A stretch of 60,645 bases of DNA from Mycobacterium sp. (GTDB taxonomy: Bacteria > Actinomycetota > Actinomycetes > Mycobacteriales > Mycobacteriaceae), in the NCBI RefSeq assembly GCF_002863225.1, contig NZ_PKEK01000032.1, forward strand, positions 1 through 60,645, read 5' to 3'. How positions within the stretch are numbered: the first letter of the stretch is position 1; each line of letters begins with the position of its first letter. The notes below the pieces were generated by a model. That model did not search any database, was not told the origin of the DNA, and saw only the letters and a list, made by a program, of their open reading frames with translations. Made by a program: the position numbers and the translations under genes. Shown here one piece after another: positions 53,667 to 60,645 of the stretch.

Positions 53667-54562
53667 ACCGGAAATGTGACCCCGGTCAGCTCTTCGGAGA
53701 CGGCCCACAGCCGGCGCTGCCGGTCGACGTCGTGCGACCTCTTGTTCGATGCCACGACCTTGGGGTAGCCCCGCATTCCGCCGAGGCCGTCGGGCCCGTA
53801 GTACTGCCCGCCGGTCACCGCCGGGTCGACGGCGGCGCGAAGAGTCGGCAATGCGCCCATCGCCGCGTCTTGAGACACCAACTCGAACGCGCGCCCCAGA
53901 CCCGCGGGCAGATAGCGTGCCAGCTCGGTGCTGGAGCCGCCCGGGTGGGCGGCAGCGGCGAGCGTCGTCCCGTGCGAAGCGAGTCGTCGCTGCAGCTCGT
54001 AAGTGAACAGCAGGTTGGCCAACTTGGCCTGGCCGTAAGCCGCGACCCGGTTGTAGCTGTGCTCCCACTGCAGGTCGTCGAAGTGGATGTCGGCGATGAT
54101 CCGATGGCCGATGCTGCTGACCGTCACGATCCGCGAGCCGGCGACCGGCAGCAGCCGATCCAGCAGCAGGCCGGTGAAGGCGAAATGGCCCAGATGGTTG
54201 GTCCCGAACTGCAACTCGAAACCGTCGCTGGTGGTCGACTTCGGCGTCCACATCACGCCGGCGTTGTTGATCAGCAGGTCGATGTGGTCATGGTCGGCGC
54301 GCAGCTGACGTGCCGCGGCGCGGACGGAGTCCAGTGAGGTCAGGTCGAGTTCCTGCAGGGCAACCGCCCCTCGCGGCCCATTGGCGGTGATCCGCGCGGC
54401 GGCGTCCTTGCCCTTGTCGAGATTGCGAACCGCCAACACCACATGTGCGCCGTGCTCGGCCAGTGCCTTCGCGGTCTCGTAGCCCAGACCCGTGTTCGCT
54501 CCGGTGATGACCGCGACGCGGCCGGTTTGGTCGGGAATGTCTCGTGTCGTCCATTTGGCCAT
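53663..54562 (-). CDS. Short-chain dehydrogenase/reductase, paralogue of the 48.1 kb gene
   Basis: This 299-residue SDR has ITGANTGLGYETAKALA, NNAGVMW and YGQAKLANLLFTYELQRRL. It is similar over its whole length to the SDR at 48121-49044, with nearly identical C-terminal ends (WAVSEELT), indicating a duplication. ATG 54562 has AGGAG upstream. It is divergent from a TetR gene with two operator-like palindromes between, so it is probably inducible. Confidence 0.93.
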   Translation of the reverse strand: MAKWTTRDIPDQTGRVAVITGANTGLGYETAKALAEHGAHVVLAVRNLDKGKDAAARITANGPRGAVALQELDLTSLDSVRAAARQLRADHDHIDLLINNAGVMWTPKSTTSDGFELQFGTNHLGHFAFTGLLLDRLLPVAGSRIVTVSSIGHRIIADIHFDDLQWEHSYNRVAAYGQAKLANLLFTYELQRRLASHGTTLAAAAHPGGSSTELARYLPAGLGRAFELVSQDAAMGALPTLRAAVDPAVTGGQYYGPDGLGGMRGYPKVVASNKRSHDVDRQRRLWAVSEELTGVTFPV

Positions 54563-54589
54563 GCCGGTGCTCCTAAGCTGTAAGGTAAA

Positions 54590-54639
54590 CGGGGCGTGCG
54601 CTCCGGTTGATCCCACAACTATACGGAACGTGCGCCCCG
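54590..54639. promoter_or_regulatory. Two operator-like palindromes between SDR and TetR
   Basis: CGGGGCGTGCGCTCCG (54590-54605) and CGGAACGTGCGCCCCG (54624-54639) are imperfect 16 bp palindromes with centres 34 bp apart. The two sites are also inverted copies of each other and are bordered by AAA and TTT. They lie between the SDR and TetR starts, where a TetR repressor would control both. Confidence 0.7.
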
Positions 54640-54664
54640 TTTTGTCAACCGGTAGGTGGTCGTC

Positions 54665-55231
54665 ATGACTGAACCCGCTCGACCGTTGCGCGCCGACGCG
54701 GCTCGCAACCGCGCCCGGGTGCTCGAAACGGCGTACGAGACGTTCGCCGCCGAGGGCCTTTCGGTGCCGATCGACGAGATCGCCCGCCGCGCCGGCGTCG
54801 GGGCCGGCACGATCTACCGGCACTTCCCGACCAAGGAAGACCTGTTCGCGGCGGTCGTCGAAAGCCGTCTCGAGCAGGTCATCGCCGCCGGGAGGGCCCT
54901 GCTGGACGACCCGGGGCCGGGCGAAGCGCTGTTCACCTTCCTGCGGTCGATGGTCCTGGAGTTCGGTGCGACCGACCAGGGTCTGGTGGACGCCCTCGGC
55001 GGACTCGGCATCGACGTCGAGACGGCGGCGCCGAACGCCGAAGGTGAGTTCCGGGCGCTCCTCGGCGAGCTGCTGCGGGCCGCGCAGGGTGCCGGGACCG
55101 TCCGCGCCGACCTCGACGTGCCGGCGATCAAAGCGCTCATGGTGGGGTGCCAGGCGATGCAGGGCTATGACAAGACGCGGGCCGAGCGGGTGACCGACGT
55201 CGTCATCGACGGTTTACGCCCGTCGCGATGA
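54665..55231 (+). CDS. TetR-family regulator
   Basis: The 188-residue protein has the helix-turn-helix pattern (YETFAAEGLSVPIDEIARRA, GVGAGTIYRHFPTKEDLFAAV) and a C-terminal domain like that of SDR-linked TetRs. ATG 54665 was chosen; GTG 54656 is three codons upstream. It very likely represses the divergent SDR and itself through the palindromes at 54590-54639. Confidence 0.92.
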   Translation: MTEPARPLRADAARNRARVLETAYETFAAEGLSVPIDEIARRAGVGAGTIYRHFPTKEDLFAAVVESRLEQVIAAGRALLDDPGPGEALFTFLRSMVLEFGATDQGLVDALGGLGIDVETAAPNAEGEFRALLGELLRAAQGAGTVRADLDVPAIKALMVGCQAMQGYDKTRAERVTDVVIDGLRPSR

Positions 55232-55249
55232 CCGAGGCCCCCTTCTTGC

Positions 55250-55297
55250 TGCCCCGCTCCTCCTCGCCCCGCTTCACAGCGCGCATCGTCGCGGGGC
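55250..55297 (-). repeat. Single MIRU-related intergenic repeat upstream of groEL2
   Basis: On the minus strand it reads GCGACGATGCGCGC, a GCGGGGC-rich middle, and GAGGAGGAGC, the same order as the repeats at 33.9, 36.6 and 60.5 kb. GCCCCGC (55266-55272) faces GCGGGGC (55291-55297), giving a hairpin that may terminate the tetR transcript. Confidence 0.65.
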
Positions 55298-55302
55298 GCT
55301 TC

Positions 55303-55328
55303 TTGCACTCGGTATAGGCGAGTGCTAA
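55303..55328. promoter_or_regulatory. CIRCE operator 1 (HrcA site)
   Basis: TTGCACTC-N9-GAGTGCTAA, the CIRCE inverted repeat with canonical 9 bp spacer. One arm is imperfect (TTGCACTC instead of TTAGCACTC). It is the upstream of two sites before groEL2. Confidence 0.9.
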
Positions 55329-55336
55329 AAATGACA

Positions 55337-57102
<1,766 letters not shown>

Positions 57103-57117
57103 TCCTTCAGGCAAACG

Positions 57118-57152
57118 AGAAACCCGGTCCCCACGTGGGGCCGGGTTTTTCG
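57118..57152 (+). terminator. Rho-independent terminator of groEL2
   Basis: AACCCGG-T-CCCCAC / GTGGGGCCGGGTT forms a strong GC stem with almost no loop, followed by TTTTT, 15 bases after the groEL2 stop. This is one of the most canonical intrinsic terminators in the window. Confidence 0.93.
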
Positions 57153-57178
57153 TTTCTGCGGGTACGTAGGGTTGGGCA

Positions 57179-58000
57179 ATGCCTCTTCCGACTCCATCGG
57201 CGACCAGCACCGCCGTCGTGACCGGTGCCTCGTCGGGCATCGGCCGTGACATCGCCCGTGAACTGGTCGACCGTGGCCACGGCGTGACCCTGGTCGCCCG
57301 CCGCGAAGACAAGCTGCGCGAACTGGCCGACGAACTGGGGGACCGGGTTCGCGTCGAGTGGATCGCGTCCGATGTCGCCGATCCGGACGCGCGCGCCGGG
57401 ATCTTCGGCGAACTGGCCAGCCGGGAACTGACGGTGGACATCCTGGTCAACAACGCCGGCGTCGGCACCATCGGGTCAGTGGCCAAGACCGCCGTCGACG
57501 ACGAAATCGCCCAGGTACGGGTAAACGTCGAGGCCGTCATCGACCTGACGACCCGGGCCGTCCAGCAGATGGTGCCGCGAGGACGCGGCGCAATCCTCAA
57601 CGTCGGATCGACCGCGGGCTTCCACCCCTTTCCCGGGCAGGTCGGCTACAGCGGCACCAAGGCGTTCGTGAAGTCCTACACCGAGGGGCTGCGCGGCGAG
57701 CTCGCCGGCACCGGCGTCACCGTCGCTCTGCTGTGCCCGGGGCCGGTGCGCACCGAGTTCCTGCAAAGCGCCGGCATGGACGAGAAGGCCTTTGCCGCCG
57801 CGTTTCCGAAGTTCCTGTGGATGGCGTCGCGGGATGTCGCGCGCATCGGCATCGACGCGCTCGACGGCGATCGTGGCACGGTGATCGCCGGACTGCCGAG
57901 CCAGTTCAGCACCCGGCTGTTGCAGTTCATGCCTCGACGATTGCTGATGCCGCTGCTGAAGAGTCAGCATCCGGGCCTGCGCAGGGACCGGGTCAGCTAG
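57179..58000 (+). CDS. Short-chain dehydrogenase/reductase
   Basis: This 273-residue SDR has VVTGASSGIGRDIARELV, DILVNNAGVGTIG and active-site NVGSTAGFHPFPGQVGYSGTKAF (YxxxK). It resembles classical ketoreductase-type SDRs (DltE-like) and is not a close relative of the other two SDRs here. The substrate is unknown. It starts 27 bp after the groEL2 terminator and has its own promoter by inference. Confidence 0.92.
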   Translation: MPLPTPSATSTAVVTGASSGIGRDIARELVDRGHGVTLVARREDKLRELADELGDRVRVEWIASDVADPDARAGIFGELASRELTVDILVNNAGVGTIGSVAKTAVDDEIAQVRVNVEAVIDLTTRAVQQMVPRGRGAILNVGSTAGFHPFPGQVGYSGTKAFVKSYTEGLRGELAGTGVTVALLCPGPVRTEFLQSAGMDEKAFAAAFPKFLWMASRDVARIGIDALDGDRGTVIAGLPSQFSTRLLQFMPRRLLMPLLKSQHPGLRRDRVS

Positions 58001-58176
58001 CCGACGTGGGCCATTTCCGCATCCAGCCCTCCACCGGCAGCGCCAAGGCGTTGCACAGCCTGCAGGTCATTCGGTACCAACCAATTGGCCGTGGGCAGCT
58101 CGATGCGCTGCTCATCGTCGAGATCGCGGCCGAGCGCCATCCAGGTGGCGTCCGACCAGGAGGGGCTGGACGCGGG
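57997..58176 (-). pseudogene. Possible remnant of a carboxymuconolactone-decarboxylase-like gene
   Basis: A frame open from 58176 to the TAG at 57997 encodes SSPSWSDATWMALGRDLDDE followed by QRIELPTANW and an Ala/Gly-rich end. The DATW-x4-DLDDEQRIEL segment resembles the last helices of AhpD/CMD-family proteins. The rest of such a gene is absent: TGA lies at 58177-58179 and a divergent gene starts at 58235. ATG 58140 could give a 47-residue product. It overlaps the SDR stop by 4 bp. A decayed 3' fragment is likely, but a small real gene is possible. Confidence 0.4.
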
Positions 58177-58234
58177 TCATGCGTCTGAGGATAGGCTGAA
58201 CGTTCGAACAGTTGGGGATGAAGGGAACGACACA

Positions 58235-58612
58235 ATGGGAAATTCGTTACGGCGCACAATCTTTGGAGTGATCCCCAGCATCGCTGCTTGCCTCGTTCTT
58301 GCGCCGACCGCAGGCGCCGCGCCTGACCCGTGCTCGGCCAGCGGGGTGGCTGCTACCGCCAGCGGGGTGCTGAACTCGGCGAGCGGCTACCTCGACGCGC
58401 ACCCGGACGCCAACAACGTCCTGACCGCCGCGGTCAACCAGCCGCCCGCCGAGGCGAAGTCGTCGGTGCGGGGTTACTTCATCGGCCACCCGGGCCAGGC
58501 GTTGGAGCTCAAGGGAATCGCCCAGCCGCTGCTTGATCTGCGCGGGCGGTGCAACACGTCGGTGTCGCCGGATCAGTTGGCTGCGCTGTTCGACGCGTTG
58601 TCGACGAACTAA
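58235..58612 (+). CDS. Secreted haemophore-like heme-binding protein
   Basis: This 125-residue protein has a Sec signal peptide (LRRTIFGVIPSIAACLVLAP, cleavage near AGA-AP), then CSASGVAATASGVLNSASGYLDAH and a helical domain with cysteines in DPCSAS and GRCNTS. The pattern matches the mycobacterial haemophore family (Rv0203-like). It probably binds heme outside the cell. ATG 58235 was chosen over upstream starts that lack a signal peptide. Confidence 0.85.
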   Translation: MGNSLRRTIFGVIPSIAACLVLAPTAGAAPDPCSASGVAATASGVLNSASGYLDAHPDANNVLTAAVNQPPAEAKSSVRGYFIGHPGQALELKGIAQPLLDLRGRCNTSVSPDQLAALFDALSTN

Positions 58613-58653
58613 CGCACCACCTGCCACATTCGCCTCTGCCCGAGTGGGCAGTC

Positions 58654-58720
58654 GATGTGCCCACCTTCGAGCGACAACTTCCGCGCGAAGAGACCGTTGT
58701 CGCTCAGAGGTGGGCACATC
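58654..58720. repeat. Long near-perfect inverted repeat between convergent genes
   Basis: A 25 bp arm (58654-58678) faces its near-exact complement (58696-58720) across a 17 bp loop; only three central bases (TCG versus CAG) do not pair. Pairing can extend about three more bases outward. It sits between the haemophore-like and amidohydrolase genes and could act as a bidirectional terminator, a folded RNA or a mobile miniature element. Confidence 0.85.
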
Positions 58721-58758
58721 GGCACATGCTCCAGACCCGGAATCAGGGGCGCCTGGGA

Positions 58759-60480
<1,722 letters not shown>

Positions 60481-60526
60481 CTAAATAATCTACGACCGTG
60501 TCGGTGGCTGATGCCAGGATGAGCCG

Positions 60527-60645
60527 ATGACCGCCGACGACGATGCAGAGCGGAGCGATGAGGAGGAGTGGCGCCGATGACCGCCGACGACGATGCAGAG
60601 CGGAGCGATGAGGAGGAGTGGCGCCGATGACCGCCGACGACGATG
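60527..60645 (+). repeat. MIRU-like tandem repeat array at the right edge
   Basis: A 50 bp unit starting ATGACCGCCGACGACGATGC repeats at 60527, 60577 and 60627; the copies are identical and the array runs off the window. Each unit has ATGA at its start and a GATGAGGAGGAGTGGCGCCG end, so start and stop codons overlap between units. From memory this matches the mycobacterial interspersed repetitive units (MIRU) of M. tuberculosis. Confidence 0.92.

Noticed and set aside
60527..60645. CRISPR array at the right edge
   Set aside because: Units are directly tandem with no variable spacers, and the unit is MIRU-like.

Overview
The window is from a mycobacterium. GC content is high, genes are tightly packed with many ATGA/GTGA start-stop overlaps, and the gene order follows the pknG-to-groEL2 segment of Mycobacterium tuberculosis (Rv0410c to Rv0440, recalled from memory). 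MIRU-like tandem repeats at the right edge and related repeats elsewhere also fit a mycobacterium, perhaps a slow grower. The species cannot be fixed from the sequence alone.

Layout. 1-1.4 kb: 3' end of a collagen-like (Gly-X-Thr) repeat protein and a small membrane-anchored protein. 1.4-6 kb: glnX-glnH-pknG operon (amino-acid sensing and PknG kinase). 6-10.4 kb: mutT3, thiE, and a TPP-riboswitch operon thiO-thiS-thiG carrying a coupled SGNH hydrolase. 10.4-17.4 kb: a MEDS/ATPase sensor, lipoprotein peptidase lpqL, then accessory redox and regulatory genes (LLM oxidoreductase with MarR, Baeyer-Villiger-type monooxygenase, MerR, GAF-ANTAR). 17.4-20.7 kb: thiC-thiD-hydrolase operon under a second TPP riboswitch. 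20.7-26.2 kb: an accessory signalling operon with PAS-ANTAR, STAS, a 1305-residue hybrid kinase/phosphatase/anti-sigma kinase and a second STAS. 26.2-34 kb: ctpH, xthA, a GNAT protein and def. 34-39.3 kb: DUF3263, virR-like gene, TetR with an epoxide-hydrolase-like gene, sodC, a glutamate-cysteine ligase-like gene and a Lon-N protein. 39.3-44.4 kb: accessory methyltransferases, enoyl-CoA hydratase, a tandem SRPBCC-like protein with TetR, and an unusual MTHFR-like gene. 44.4-49 kb: AAA ATPase-pssA-psd operon and an SDR. 49-55.2 kb: PH-domain pair, SF2 helicase, M24-fold protein, a second SDR paralogue and TetR. 55.3-57.1 kb: groEL2 behind two CIRCE operators. 57.1-60.6 kb: SDR, haemophore-like secreted protein, D-aminoacylase-like amidohydrolase and the MIRU-like array.

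How the parts work together. Thiamine synthesis is split into two TPP-controlled operons (thiazole branch thiO/S/G; pyrimidine branch thiC/D), with thiE joining the halves. Phosphatidylethanolamine synthesis is the coupled pssA-psd pair. The most unusual material is the signalling operon at 20.7-26.2 kb, which joins two-component, partner-switching and ANTAR antitermination modules. Two further accessory sensors (10.5 kb and 16.7 kb) share parts of this logic.

Compared with my memory of M. tuberculosis, lpqM, the Rv0420c gene and moeA2 are absent from their usual places, and accessory blocks are inserted at several junctions. A family of 50-58 bp intergenic repeats with a CGACGATGC...GAGGAG core occurs at four sites in both orientations.
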